Shown: positions 49,573 to 59,367, counted from the first letter of the stretch. The stretch: DNA of 64,000 bases from JAVBLG01 sp031553655 (GCA_031553655.1 JAVBLG010000049.1:1-64000), one strand, 5' to 3'. Numbers and translations are program-made. The notes: a model not told the origin generated them from the letters alone.

Positions 49573-50058
49573 TTAAAAAGGCACATCGCCGGACGCATAA
49601 TCTCTGGATTTCTGATTCATACGGCCCTGCTGGCCGCCCTTATAACCATTCTGATTGGAAGGTTTGCCTTGATAACCGCGAGAGGAGTTGCCGGCTCTTT
49701 TTTCCGGCGCGTCTTCGGAGTTTCCATTGCGTCCGTCCAAAAACTGAATGCGCGCGGCCTTGATTTCGGTGGAATAACGGTCCTGGCCTTGCTGATCCTG
49801 CCACTTGCGGGTCTGCAAGCTGCCCTCAACGAGCACCTGGCTGCCCTTGCGCAGATATGTGGCGCAGTTTTCGGCCATACGCTGATAAACGACAATCTTG
49901 TGCCATTCAGTGCGTTCCTGCTTGTTGCCTTCGGAATCCGTGTAGGATTCGTCAGTGGCAACGCTCAGGCTCGCCAGCGCGTTTCCGTTTTGCCCGTAAT
50001 GCACCTCGGGGTCTTTGCCCAGCCGGCCAAGAATAAAAACTCTGTTCATGGAAGCCAT
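49573..50058 (-). CDS. ssb: Single-stranded DNA-binding protein
   Basis: A 161-residue SSB: MASMNRVFILGRLGKDPEV, SLSVATDESYTDSEGNKQERTEWHKIVVYQRMAENCATYLRKGSQVLVEGSLQTRKW form the OB fold. A Gly/Asn/Gln-rich linker and the acidic tip ending DVPF follow. It coats single-stranded DNA and recruits partners through the tip. It is probably the element's own copy, next to the ERF gene. Its 5' region has AAGGAG but not the alternative-pairing leader. Confidence 0.93.
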   Translation of the reverse strand: MASMNRVFILGRLGKDPEVHYGQNGNALASLSVATDESYTDSEGNKQERTEWHKIVVYQRMAENCATYLRKGSQVLVEGSLQTRKWQDQQGQDRYSTEIKAARIQFLDGRNGNSEDAPEKRAGNSSRGYQGKPSNQNGYKGGQQGRMNQKSRDYASGDVPF

Positions 50059-50153
50059 TTTTTTGCTCCTTATGAGGATTTTGTGTTTAAAATGTTCGTT
50101 GACCCAGCGCCTGGCAGCGCGGGTAAATTACGCCTGTGCGCGTGATGACATGA

Positions 50154-50336
50154 TCACACGAAAATTTCGTTGTAATTCATAACCAACTGCATAATTCGCA
50201 ATGCCTCTTCAGATCCGACCCGTTCGGCAAGGGCTTCATATTCATCCTGCAATTCAGGGCGAATTTTATGCTGCTTGCGATGAGGGGTAAAAGGGGCGAA
50301 ACGCGAAGAACTGTTGGGTTTCGTCATGTTCATCAT
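50154..50336 (-). CDS. Small uncharacterised protein
   Basis: A 60-residue, basic N-terminus, helical C-terminus (RPELQDEYEALAERVGSEEALRIMQLVMNYNEIF). AAGGAGAAT precedes the start. It may be a small regulator or antitoxin-like protein of the mobile block, but there is no firm family evidence. Confidence 0.4.
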   Translation of the reverse strand: MMNMTKPNSSSRFAPFTPHRKQHKIRPELQDEYEALAERVGSEEALRIMQLVMNYNEIFV

Positions 50337-50720
50337 GATAATTCTCCTTGGTAATGATTACGAAATGCGGCGGCATCCAACGGGATGAGCGCAACCCGTA
50401 AGAATTGATGATTTGGGATATATGATGGGAAGATTTGAAGATATGAACTGAAGACGGAGAACTCCCTACTCTGTGAAATGAGCTTTCACGGGCGAAGGGG
50501 CCTTCCGTCAAATCCTGGTGGATTGGCGTATCCGATGCGTTCGCACGGCATCGAAAATGCTGCCCGGCTGAGCAGAATTAAAATCTGATGCAGCCCCCGG
50601 GCAAACCGACTTACCCTCGGTTTTTGCGCGGGCATTTGGGATTTTTGCTAAAACGCCGACTAACCGCTTTCGCGGACGACCTTGTGCGATCAAGGCTCGA
50701 CTTCGCAACTCTGTAAAGAG
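50337..50720. other. Gene-poor border of the mobile block
   Basis: About 380 bases with no gene I can support. A basic 66-codon minus-strand frame (50508-50708) has no ribosome binding site and no known motif. The DNA contains short hairpin-prone stretches. It joins the 103-bp repeat directly. Confidence 0.4.
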
Positions 50721-50823
50721 CCGCTTCGGGTAAGCTGAATCACGCCGACTCCGTACTATATGGTGGAGCGTTCCATCAGGCTTTATTACACGTCGTTTTT
50801 CCGAAGAAAAACGGAGAACCGTA
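50721..50823. repeat. 103-bp repeat, copy A
   Basis: The segment from CCGCTTCGGG to AGAACCGTA is 100 of 103 identical to copy B at 60030. It holds an 8-bp hairpin CGTTTTTC-CGAA-GAAAAACG and outer complementary hexamers CTCCGT and ACGGAG. In this copy the sequence continues unbroken past the point where copy B is interrupted. Confidence 0.85.
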
Positions 50824-51327
50824 TGCCTGAAACCGGCGGGTATCCCATAAGGGATTAGTATGAGTCATATATGATGTTTTTTGGCGGCTACTGTCAATGT
50901 GTAACTTTTTTGTTGCGTTGTTGCATATTGTGTCCTGATTTAATAGCATATTTTTTGTGGTTCTCACAAATATGATAATTTTTCAAATCGGAGCATTGCA
51001 TGCTTTTCTCCAAAACCAGTTTCCAGGCGGCGCTGATATGCCTGTGTCTTGCGGCATGCCTTCCCGTCATGCGCACCAGTTCCCCAAAAGTATCCGGCAC
51101 GGTCACAGACGCAACAGTCCGGGCAATTCTTTGGCGGTGCCGCATGAGCCGTTCATGAGCAAAAAGACTATCTTTAAGAGGCGTCCGACTTGCATTTGCA
51201 GTATCTCCCACGCGCAGGATAATAGAGGCATAGTCTGGATGCAAATCTTTATCTTCCCGCTTTTTATGCTAAAATATGTTTTGGAGGCACAGAGTGATGT
51301 TATTGGCGTGGCATGCGACGGAGTTGA
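50824..51327. other. Gene-poor stretch between repeat copy A and the LysR gene
   Basis: About 500 bases. Open frames exist on both strands (50894-51244 minus and 50957-51364 plus) but neither has a ribosome binding site, a recognisable motif or a sensible start. It could hold decayed mobile-element sequence. Confidence 0.4.
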
Positions 51328-52215
51328 TCAGTTCGCCAATTTAGCGAAGTGCGCGGCAAGATAATCCACAAACAGGCGAATCCGGTGCGGAAGCTGCGCT
51401 CCGGCCATGACCACGCTGATGTCGAGTCCGGGGGTTCGCCACTCCGGTAGCAGCCTCACGAGCTGCCCTTTCTTTTCGTATTCGGCCGCCACGGCAGTCA
51501 TCAGGGGTATAGCGCCAAGGCCAGCCAGCGCAAGTTCAAGTCCGGACGCGAGGCTGTTGACCACATGCGCCGGCCGGGAAGGCATGAGCTCGACCTGATC
51601 GTCCTTGTGCAACTCCTGGATGACGCCAGGCTGATCGTTGTGGATCCAGGGAAGCCGCGACAACCCGGCGGGAGTATCTGGAACCGGATAAAACTCCAGC
51701 AGCCTGGGGTCCGCATACACGCCGGCGTGAACGGTCGCCAGCTTGCGCGCTTTGAGTTCGGAGTCCGGAAGCCTGCCGACCCGTATTTCCAGATCAAAGG
51801 GCTCGGCATGCAGATCCACGCGGCGGGTGGAAAAAATGATGTGCAGTTCAATGCCGGGATATTGCGTTGCGAATGCGCCGAGCTTTCCGCGTAGGTACAG
51901 GTGGTAGACATCCGCGAGTAATGACAGCCGCACCAGCCCCACGGGGCTTTTTTGATCCCGGACGAGCCGTTCGCGGGCGCTGGTGGCCTCGGACACGATA
52001 AACTCGCAGCTTTCCAGAAAACTTTTGCCGCTTTCCGTCAACTCCACAATACGGGTGCTCCGGTACAACAACTGGACGCCCAAGTCCCTCTCCAAGGCCG
52101 CAATGCGCCGCGACAGGGTGGAAACGGGAATATCCAGCGCATCGGCCGCCTGCGTGAAGCTCCTCCTTCTGGCGACCTCCATGAAATACGGCATACTCGG
52201 CAACAGTCGATCCAT
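51328..52215 (-). CDS. LysR-family regulator of the RND efflux operon
   Basis: A 295-residue LysR protein: N-terminal helix-turn-helix (MPYFMEVARRRSFTQAADALDIPVSTLSRRIAALERDLGVQLLYRSTR) and a substrate-binding domain (VGLVRLSLLADVYHLYLRGKLGAF, RKLATVHAGVYADPRL). ATG 52215 follows GAGGAG; an in-frame ATG at 52245 would run into the operator. It is divergent from the RND operon, with a perfect palindrome between them, and so most probably controls it. Confidence 0.9.
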   Translation of the reverse strand: MDRLLPSMPYFMEVARRRSFTQAADALDIPVSTLSRRIAALERDLGVQLLYRSTRIVELTESGKSFLESCEFIVSEATSARERLVRDQKSPVGLVRLSLLADVYHLYLRGKLGAFATQYPGIELHIIFSTRRVDLHAEPFDLEIRVGRLPDSELKARKLATVHAGVYADPRLLEFYPVPDTPAGLSRLPWIHNDQPGVIQELHKDDQVELMPSRPAHVVNSLASGLELALAGLGAIPLMTAVAAEYEKKGQLVRLLPEWRTPGLDISVVMAGAQLPHRIRLFVDYLAAHFAKLAN

Positions 52216-52229
52216 TTTTGCTCCTCTAT

Positions 52230-52247
52230 TTTTGCATATATGCAAAA
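52230..52247. promoter_or_regulatory. Palindromic operator between LysR and RND genes
   Basis: TTTTGCATATATGCAAAA is a perfect 18-bp palindrome, 13 bp upstream of the LysR start. It contains the T-N11-A pattern usual for LysR regulators. A TTGACA box lies at 52280-52285 toward the RND operon. Confidence 0.65.
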
Positions 52248-52342
52248 GTATTTTGATTTAATGTCATATATTTCCGATATTGACAATGATAGAAGATCTC
52301 CATCTGGACACATTCTAAAGCGATAATCCCGAGGAGAAAACC

Positions 52343-53635
52343 ATGTCTACACGGTCAAAACAAAAAATGTTCGGCGTCTGTCTGATGTTGGCTCTTGTAG
52401 CGCAGCTTGCCGGCTGCGATGAAAAAAAGACCGCGCAGGTTCCGCAAAAACCTCTGGTGCGCTACGCACAAATCGTAAGCGAAAGCATACCCATGCGTAT
52501 CGAGCTGCCCGGCCGCGTGTCGTCCATGCAAATTTCCGATGTGCGCCCGCAGGTGGGCGGCATCCTTCTGGAACGTCTGTTTGAAGAGGGAACGGATGTG
52601 GCTGCCGGACAAGTTTTATATCGCATTGATCCAAGGCCGTATCAGGCGGCGTACAACAACGCGAAATCCCGTCTGGTCAAGGCCGAGGCCAACGCCGTTC
52701 CAGCCAGTCTCTCTGCCAGGCGGAAGGGTACCCTGGTCAAGGCCGGCGCCGTAAGTGTTCAGGAACACGAGAATGCTGTTTCTACGACCAGGCAGGCCGA
52801 TGCCGAAGTAGTATCAGCCAGGGAAAACCTGGAACTGGCGGCCATAGATCTTGGTTATACCGAGGTCAGGGCTCCTATCAGCGGCAGAATAGGACGCTCT
52901 TTCGTCACTCCGGGTGCCCTGGTCACGCAGAATCAGGCGACCCCCCTGGCCACCATCCAGCAGCTCAGTCCCGCCTATGTCGACGTTACCGTGTCAAGTT
53001 CGGAACTGCTCAAGCTGCGCCGGGATATAGCCGGCGGCCGGTTCAAGTCGAACAACGGAAACTCCGTGCGTGTCCGGCTGAAGCTGGAAGACGGTTCGCC
53101 ATATATCCGCCTGGACGGGGCAAAAGCGGGCAGGGAGCCGGAAGCGATAGACGGCGTGCTGCTTTTCTCGGATGTTACTGTGGAACAAAGCACCAGTGTC
53201 GTCACGGTGCGGATTAAATTCGACAACCCCGACAACCTGCTCCTGCCCGGCATGTACGTGCGGGCCACTCTGGAAGGAGGCGTGATAGAGCATGCCGTGT
53301 TGGTTCCGCAAAAAGCCGTATTCCGCGATGCGCGCGGCCGTTACCTTGTCTATGTGCTGACAAAGGAAGCGCCGGAGGCTGCCGCGGCGGCGGATGGAGC
53401 GGCGGGCCGGACGGCGGCCCTGGCGGAGAATGAATTTTATGTCCGGTCAAAGACCGTGGCGCTCCACAGCGTTCAGGGCAACAGGTGGCTGATTGATTCC
53501 GGCCTTGAACCCGATGAACTTCTGCTGGTGGAAGGCCTGCAAAAAGTGCAGCCCGGCCAGATCGTTTCGGGACAGCATGCCGCCGGCGATGCCGTGGCGG
53601 CGGGACAACCTTCGGAATCACAGGAGGCGAAGTAA
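52343..53635 (+). CDS. RND efflux periplasmic adaptor (AcrA-like lipoprotein)
   Basis: A 430-residue membrane fusion protein. The signal peptide ends at a lipobox (LVAQLAGC, then DEKK), followed by the biotinyl-lipoyl halves (ISDVRPQVGGILLERLFEEGTDVAAGQVLYRIDP and LGYTEVRAPISGRIGRSFVTPGALVT), a helical hairpin and a C-terminal barrel. It links the RND pump to an outer-membrane channel. GAGGAG precedes the ATG; the pump gene follows after 3 bp. Confidence 0.92.
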   Translation: MSTRSKQKMFGVCLMLALVAQLAGCDEKKTAQVPQKPLVRYAQIVSESIPMRIELPGRVSSMQISDVRPQVGGILLERLFEEGTDVAAGQVLYRIDPRPYQAAYNNAKSRLVKAEANAVPASLSARRKGTLVKAGAVSVQEHENAVSTTRQADAEVVSARENLELAAIDLGYTEVRAPISGRIGRSFVTPGALVTQNQATPLATIQQLSPAYVDVTVSSSELLKLRRDIAGGRFKSNNGNSVRVRLKLEDGSPYIRLDGAKAGREPEAIDGVLLFSDVTVEQSTSVVTVRIKFDNPDNLLLPGMYVRATLEGGVIEHAVLVPQKAVFRDARGRYLVYVLTKEAPEAAAAADGAAGRTAALAENEFYVRSKTVALHSVQGNRWLIDSGLEPDELLLVEGLQKVQPGQIVSGQHAAGDAVAAGQPSESQEAK

Positions 53636-53638
53636 GCC

Positions 53639-56600
53639 ATGAGCAGATTTTTTATTGACCGACCTATTTTTGCCTGGGTTCTCGCAATATTAATCATGAT
53701 GGCCGGCTGTTTCGCTTTGGCGAAGCTCCCCGTGGCCCAGTATCCGGGCATCGCGGCCCCGGAAATATCCATAGTGGCCATCTACCCCGGCGCATCGGCA
53801 AAAACGCTGGAGGACTCCGTGACGCAGGTTATCGAGCAGCAGATGAAGTGGCTCGACCATCTCATGTACATGTATTCCACAAGCGACTCCTCAGGGCGGG
53901 CGGAAATACACTTTGCCTTTGAGGCCGGAACCAATATCGACACCGCCCAGGTGCAGGTCCAGAACAAGCTGAACCTGGCGACCCCGATGCTCCCGCAGGC
54001 GGTGCAGCGGCAGGGGATCACGGTGGCCAAGGCGGTCAACAACTACCTTGTCATCTTCGCGCTTATTTCCGAAGACGGACGCTTGGACGGCAACGCCCTC
54101 AGCGACTATATCGCGAGCAACCTGCAAGATCCCATCGGACGCCTGCAGGGCGTTGGCGACACCATGCTTTTCGGCGCGCAGCGCGCCATGCGCATCTGGT
54201 GCGACCCGCAAAAATTCGAACAGTTCAAGCTGAACCCTTCGGATGTCATCGCCGCGATCCAAACCCAGAACGAGCAGGTGACCGGCGGGCAGGTGGGAGC
54301 CGGTCCGGCTCTGCCGGGCCAGGAACTCAATCTGACCATCAACGCCTCATCGCGCTTTGAAAGCATTGACGAATTCGAGAACCTGTTCCTGCGCGCCAGA
54401 GAGGACGGTTCGGCGCTTTACCTGAAAGATGTGGCCAGAATTGAATTGAACGCGGAGCAGTTCATCGCCACGGTCATGTACAACGGCAAGAAGTCTTCCG
54501 CGCTGGGCATCAAGCTGGCTTCGGGCGGAAACGCCCTGGAAACGGTGAAGGCAATCCGCGCGGAGCTTGACGCGCTTTCCGCTTTTTTCCCTGCCGGCGT
54601 GAAATACGTTCTTTCGTATGATACCGCCCCCATTATCAGCCACTCCATCAAAGAGGTGTTCAAGACCCTGATTGAAGCCGTTGCCCTGGTGTTTCTGATC
54701 ATGCTTCTCTTCCTGCAAAGCTTCAGGGCCACGCTTATTCCCACCATCGCCATTCCTGTGGTGCTGTTGGGCACCTTCGGGGTTCTTTCCGTGGCCGGAT
54801 TTTCCATCAATTCCCTGACCATGTTCGGCATGGTGCTGGCCATCGGCCTTCTGGTGGACGATGCCATCGTGGTGGTTGAAAACGTGGAGCGGCTCATGCG
54901 GGAAGAAAAACTCGGCCCGAAGGAGGCAGCCCGGAAATCCATGGACCAGATATCCGGCGCTCTGGTCGGCGTGGCTGTAGTCATCTGCGCCGTGTTCGTG
55001 CCCATGGCCTTTATGGGCGGTTCCACAGGCGTCATTTTTAGGCAGTTTTCCATCACCATTGTCACCGCCATGACCTTGTCGGTGTTTGTGGCCATGGTGC
55101 TCACCCCCGCGCTTTGCGCCACCATGCTGCCGCAAAATTCGCATGCCGTGGAACGCGGTTTTTTCGGCTGGTTCAACCGCTGGTTTGAAAACATCACCTC
55201 ACGCTATCAAGGCTCGGTAAGCCGGATGATCTCCAGGCCAACGCGCTGGCTCGCCGCTTTTGGGGGGTGCCTCGCGCTGATCGTCCTGCTCTTGCACAAC
55301 CTGCCTTCCGCGTTTTTGCCGGAAGAAGATCAGGGCATCCTCATCGTTTCCGTACAACTTCCGACTGGCGCGAGTTTCGAGCGTACGGACAAGGTGCTTG
55401 AGCAGGTTGACCGTTATTTCCGCGAACAGGAAGCGGATGCGGTCAAGAGCTCCCTGACTGTTTCCGGTGTGAGTTTCAACGGCAGCAGCCAGAACGTGGG
55501 CATGGGCTTTGTGATGCTCAAGGACTGGAATGAACGGAACAAGGACAGCCTGCGGCTTTCCGCCGTGGCGGAGCGGGCCATGGCTCGTTTTTCCCAAATC
55601 CCCGAAGGCAGAGTGTTCGCCTTCGCACCTCCCGCCGTTCTGGAATTGGGCAACGCCACGGGCTTTGACTTTGAATTGATCGACCGGGGCGGGCTTGGGC
55701 ACGATGCGCTGATGGCGGCGCGGAACACCTTGCTGGAAAAAGCGGCGGCCCACCCCGCCCTGAGAAATATCCGCCCCAACGGCCTGGACGATGAAGAGCA
55801 GTACCGCCTTAAAATAGATCTGGCCAAGGCCGGCGCGCAAAGCCTGGACAAGGGAGAGATCAATACGACCATCGCCGCTTACTGGGGTGGGGTCTACGTC
55901 AATGACTTCATGGACAACGGCCGGACAAAGAAAGTCTTTTTGCAGGCGGCCGCCCCGTTCCGCATGCAATTGGCTGATTTTTCCCGTTACCATATCCGGA
56001 ACGCCAAAGGAGCGATGGTTCCCTTTGCCTCTTTTCTGACGGCGGACTCGCAGCAGGGCTCTCCACGCCTGGAACGGTACGGCGGGCTGCCCGCTGTGGA
56101 AATTCTCGGCGAGCCCGCGCCCGGCTACTCTTCCGGCCAGGCCATGGCGGCCATGGAAGAATTGATGCGCGAACTTCCAGCCGGTTTCGGCCATGCCTGG
56201 ACGGGCATGTCCTATCAGGAAAAGCTTTCCGGCAATCAGGCTCCTATGCTGTACGCTCTTTCGCTGGCCGTTGTTTTTCTCTGCCTTGCCGCGCTGTATG
56301 AAAGCTGGACCATCCCTTTATCCGTGCTGCTGGTCGTGCCGCTTGGCGCTGTCGGGGCTCTTTGCGGTGTACTGCTGCGCGGGATGAACAACGATATTTA
56401 TTTCCAGATCGGCCTCTTGACCGTCGTGGGGCTTGCCGCCAAAAACGCCATCCTGATCGTTGAATTCGCGAAGGATCTGCACGAACAGGGAAAGGATCTT
56501 TTTGAAGCCACAGTGCAGGCCGTCCGGCTGCGGCTGCGCCCCATCATCATGACGTCCCTGTGCTTCATTCTTGGCGTGCTCCCGTTGGCTCTCAACTCCG

Positions 56601-56791
56601 GCGCGGGTTCCGGGGGGCAGAACGCCATAGGCACCACAGTGGTTTGCGGGGTGTCGGCGGCCACCGCCTTCGGCATTTACTACACGCCGATATTCTTTGT
56701 CGTGGTCACCAGATTCTTTTCCAGAAAGAAGGCTGTTGGGGCGGAAAAGGAAGTACAGCCGACCGGAGAACTTTCCCATTCCATCACCTAG
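53639..56791 (+). CDS. RND multidrug efflux pump (AcrB/MexB-like)
   Basis: A 1050-residue HAE1-type pump, full length. It has the start SRFFIDRPIFAWVLAILIMMAGCFAL, periplasmic porter motifs (GVGDTMLFGAQRAMRIWCDPQKF), the proton-relay DD in GMVLAIGLLVDDAIVVVENVERLM, and RPIIMTSLCFILGVLPLALNSGAGSGGQNAIG near the end. The upstream gene encodes its adaptor. No outer-membrane channel gene follows, so a shared TolC-type protein elsewhere is needed. Likely substrates are hydrophobic drugs or solvents. Confidence 0.95.
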   Translation: MSRFFIDRPIFAWVLAILIMMAGCFALAKLPVAQYPGIAAPEISIVAIYPGASAKTLEDSVTQVIEQQMKWLDHLMYMYSTSDSSGRAEIHFAFEAGTNIDTAQVQVQNKLNLATPMLPQAVQRQGITVAKAVNNYLVIFALISEDGRLDGNALSDYIASNLQDPIGRLQGVGDTMLFGAQRAMRIWCDPQKFEQFKLNPSDVIAAIQTQNEQVTGGQVGAGPALPGQELNLTINASSRFESIDEFENLFLRAREDGSALYLKDVARIELNAEQFIATVMYNGKKSSALGIKLASGGNALETVKAIRAELDALSAFFPAGVKYVLSYDTAPIISHSIKEVFKTLIEAVALVFLIMLLFLQSFRATLIPTIAIPVVLLGTFGVLSVAGFSINSLTMFGMVLAIGLLVDDAIVVVENVERLMREEKLGPKEAARKSMDQISGALVGVAVVICAVFVPMAFMGGSTGVIFRQFSITIVTAMTLSVFVAMVLTPALCATMLPQNSHAVERGFFGWFNRWFENITSRYQGSVSRMISRPTRWLAAFGGCLALIVLLLHNLPSAFLPEEDQGILIVSVQLPTGASFERTDKVLEQVDRYFREQEADAVKSSLTVSGVSFNGSSQNVGMGFVMLKDWNERNKDSLRLSAVAERAMARFSQIPEGRVFAFAPPAVLELGNATGFDFELIDRGGLGHDALMAARNTLLEKAAAHPALRNIRPNGLDDEEQYRLKIDLAKAGAQSLDKGEINTTIAAYWGGVYVNDFMDNGRTKKVFLQAAAPFRMQLADFSRYHIRNAKGAMVPFASFLTADSQQGSPRLERYGGLPAVEILGEPAPGYSSGQAMAAMEELMRELPAGFGHAWTGMSYQEKLSGNQAPMLYALSLAVVFLCLAALYESWTIPLSVLLVVPLGAVGALCGVLLRGMNNDIYFQIGLLTVVGLAAKNAILIVEFAKDLHEQGKDLFEATVQAVRLRLRPIIMTSLCFILGVLPLALNSGAGSGGQNAIGTTVVCGVSAATAFGIYYTPIFFVVVTRFFSRKKAVGAEKEVQPTGELSHSIT

Positions 56792-56804
56792 AGCAATGAA
56801 CACA

Positions 56805-56851
56805 TGTGATGATTGCTTAACGGTGGGCAACGCCCTCCTATAATCATCACA
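56805..56851 (+). terminator. Inverted repeat after the RND operon, possible terminator
   Basis: TGTGATGATT (56805-56814) and AATCATCACA (56842-56851) are a perfect 10-bp inverted repeat, with a small GGGC-AAC-GCCC hairpin in the spacer. No T run follows, so an operator for the downstream gene is also possible. Confidence 0.4.
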
Positions 56852-56931
56852 CAGCGATGGTTATCGCGAATCATTGCAACGCCTTTCAAGTGTGAAACCT
56901 TCTAGCCAGCATACTTTTGCAAGGAGTCATC

Positions 56932-58245
56932 ATGAGGACAGCAGCAAACAAAGAACATCATGTGGCTGATGTGGCCCATGCCGACGCGGACAGTGCGGCT
57001 TCCACGCCGAATATGGAAGAAATCCGTTCCATCATAGAATCATACATCATGCCCCTGCTTCCCGGCTCTACCCTTGCGGGTCCGGAGAAAGGCGCAAACA
57101 CGGCGCAAGATCTGGTTACATTTGACACGGGGAACAGGCTGCGTATCGCTGTTCCAAATTCCGGCGGCACACATTTCATTTTGAAACGTTTCGCCCCCTT
57201 TACGGACGAGGAACGCGATCTGCTTCTGCGTATCGCGGAAAATATGCACGCCGATTTCAGGCACAGGACAGTGCCGTGCCACCTCATGCTCTGCGATGCG
57301 GTCGAGCGGGCTATCGCCTCAGCAATTCTGCCTTCGGATGCGGCGACCGCGTATGGCGTTATACAGGTTTACAACCAATGGGCGGCGGAAACCTGTGAAG
57401 GGAGACGAGTTCCGCATACTGTGGGACTATGCCCCGCACAAGGCAAGACAGGAAGCGAAACTTTCCTTACTTTGCAAAAAAGCGGACACCTGAAAAAGCT
57501 CGGTTCGGGCGACGATATTCTGCTTACGCTCGGCAATGGCGGCACGTTGCTCGGAGTTGAAAATATTCCGTCCAAGCTGACGACATACCGAAATAACGAA
57601 GAAACCCTCGCCCCCGTGACCATGCACGGCACCGCCCTGTGGGCCGGATCCGGCGGCAGGGTGGCCCTTCGCCTGACGGAAGACGGAGAGATTCTTGTCT
57701 TCAAAAATAAGATGCTCATGTTCGCCAAACGCCGCTCCCATTGGCGATCTTTTCCGCATAAGCGCCTTTTGGACCTCCTCCTGTCCGGAAACGGAAACAG
57801 TGAAGAAGAAAGGAACAGGCTGGCTCTGTACCGGACGCTTCTGGATCTGGCGTTCTCCCGTTACGGCGGGTGCATAGGAGTATTGCGCGAAGGAGCGGAA
57901 CAACGGAACGTTTTCGATCTTGTTGCTCCTGAAGCGCTTTTTTCTTTTGTCAATCCGCCTCAGATGACCGCCATGTTCAAAACCGTTGTCAACTCCAGAA
58001 AGTTTTACGAGATTCCCAGAAAAGTTCGCGTCAATCTCTGCGCGGTTGACGGCGCTCTTCTCATGGATAGCGTGGGAACTATTCTGGCCGCCGGCACCAT
58101 CGTGAAAACGGACGGCAGCCCGGGAGCGGGCGGACGCACCGCCGCAGCGCTGTCCATGGCCAGATATGGATACGGGGTCAAAGTGTCGGATGACGGCTAC
58201 GTGGAGATGTACCACGAAGGCAAGCCCCTGGGCGGATTTGCCTGA
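56932..58245 (+). CDS. Uncharacterised protein with a DisA/DAC-like C-terminal domain
   Basis: A 437-residue protein. The C-terminal region (about 345-430) resembles a diadenylate cyclase domain: DGALLMDSVGTILAAGTIV (DGA motif) followed by GAGGRTAAALSMARYGYGVKVSDDGYVEMY, where the usual RHRAA is changed to RTAAA. The first 330 residues are of unknown function. If active it would make or bind cyclic di-AMP; loss of the RHR residues argues for binding or a changed reaction. AAGGAG precedes ATG 56932. It is followed by an amidohydrolase gene. Confidence 0.55.
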   Translation: MRTAANKEHHVADVAHADADSAASTPNMEEIRSIIESYIMPLLPGSTLAGPEKGANTAQDLVTFDTGNRLRIAVPNSGGTHFILKRFAPFTDEERDLLLRIAENMHADFRHRTVPCHLMLCDAVERAIASAILPSDAATAYGVIQVYNQWAAETCEGRRVPHTVGLCPAQGKTGSETFLTLQKSGHLKKLGSGDDILLTLGNGGTLLGVENIPSKLTTYRNNEETLAPVTMHGTALWAGSGGRVALRLTEDGEILVFKNKMLMFAKRRSHWRSFPHKRLLDLLLSGNGNSEEERNRLALYRTLLDLAFSRYGGCIGVLREGAEQRNVFDLVAPEALFSFVNPPQMTAMFKTVVNSRKFYEIPRKVRVNLCAVDGALLMDSVGTILAAGTIVKTDGSPGAGGRTAAALSMARYGYGVKVSDDGYVEMYHEGKPLGGFA

Positions 58246-58291
58246 AACATATATCTATGCGACACACGACAAACACACGGGAGAAATACTC

Positions 58292-59278
58292 ATGAAAATC
58301 ATCACGTTTGAAGAACATGCTTCGGATCCTGATATCAGCGCGGCGACCCGGATGGCTTTGTTGGAAACAGCTCCTTACATCAAGGATTTTGCCCCGCCTA
58401 AGCTGAAAGATCCCGGCGTGCTGCATGAGCTAAGTGAAAAACGTCTGGCGGACATGGATGCCAACGGCATCGACATGCAGGTTCTTTCACTCAGCGATTA
58501 TCCGCAGTTATTGCACCCGGCAGAGGCCGTGCCTCTTTGCCGGGCCGCCAACGATCGCCTGGGGGCGGCCGTCGCGATGCACCCGGATCGTTTTGCCGCC
58601 TTCGCCACCCTGCCGCTGTCGGACCCCAAAGCCGCCTCGGATGAACTGGAACGCGCCGTCACCGAGTACGGATTCAAGGGAGCGCTAATCAACGGCCGCC
58701 CCGAAGCCGGCCCGCGCTTTCTTGACGATCCCAAGTATGCTCCCGTACTGGCCAAGGCCGACGAATTACGGGTGCCGCTGTATCTGCATCCGGGTTTTCC
58801 TTACACGGCGGTGACGGAGACCTATTACGCCGGGTTCAATCCGGTTGTCAGCGCGAGACTCGCCAGCTACGGTTGGGGGTGGCATAATGAAGCCGGCGTG
58901 CACCTGTTCCGGCTTATCTTGTCCGGCGCTTTTGACAAGTACCCAGACCTTAAGGTTATTTCCGGCCATTGGGGCGAGATGGTTCCCTTCTTTCTCGACC
59001 GCCTGGATGAATGCCTGCCGCCAGATGTGAGCGGACTCACACGGACGATCGGCGACACATTCAGGAAGCACGTATATGTGACGCCCAGCGGCATGTTTAC
59101 GCTGCCGCACCTCAATTTCATCATTGAAACGTTGGGAGCCGACCGCATCCTTTTTGCCGTGGATTTTCCGTATCTGCCCAATGAAAACGCGCGATCCTTT
59201 CTCGAAACCGCGCCGATCTGCCGGGAAGACAAAGAAAAAATCGCGCACGGCAACGCCGAGAGTTTGCTGCGACTGTGA
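58292..59278 (+). CDS. Amidohydrolase_2 decarboxylase-like enzyme (gamma-resorcylate decarboxylase type)
   Basis: A 328-residue TIM-barrel enzyme. The N-terminal motif is ITFEEHASDPD (E-E-H instead of H-X-H), typical of the gamma-resorcylate/ACMSD decarboxylase branch. LPLYLHPGFP-like, ISGHWGEMVPFFLDRLDE and RILFAVDFPYLP (final Asp) complete the site. It would decarboxylate or hydrate an aromatic acid; the substrate is unknown. ATG 58292 is chosen because GGGAG is ahead of it and the upstream frame overlaps the previous gene. Confidence 0.82.
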   Translation: MKIITFEEHASDPDISAATRMALLETAPYIKDFAPPKLKDPGVLHELSEKRLADMDANGIDMQVLSLSDYPQLLHPAEAVPLCRAANDRLGAAVAMHPDRFAAFATLPLSDPKAASDELERAVTEYGFKGALINGRPEAGPRFLDDPKYAPVLAKADELRVPLYLHPGFPYTAVTETYYAGFNPVVSARLASYGWGWHNEAGVHLFRLILSGAFDKYPDLKVISGHWGEMVPFFLDRLDECLPPDVSGLTRTIGDTFRKHVYVTPSGMFTLPHLNFIIETLGADRILFAVDFPYLPNENARSFLETAPICREDKEKIAHGNAESLLRL

Positions 59279-59367
59279 TTTGGCCGTATGTAATGGGAAT
59301 CCGGCAACACTGCGAGGCAAAGATGAGGATTCACAATAAATGAGCCAAGCATAAACAAAGAGATTGG

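Noticed and set aside
50508..50708. Basic 66-codon minus-strand protein beside repeat A
   Set aside because: No ribosome binding site, no motif, and it borders structured repeat DNA; probably not coding.
50894..51364. Overlapping frames on both strands before the LysR gene
   Set aside because: Neither has a plausible start or recognisable domain; treated as gene-poor DNA.
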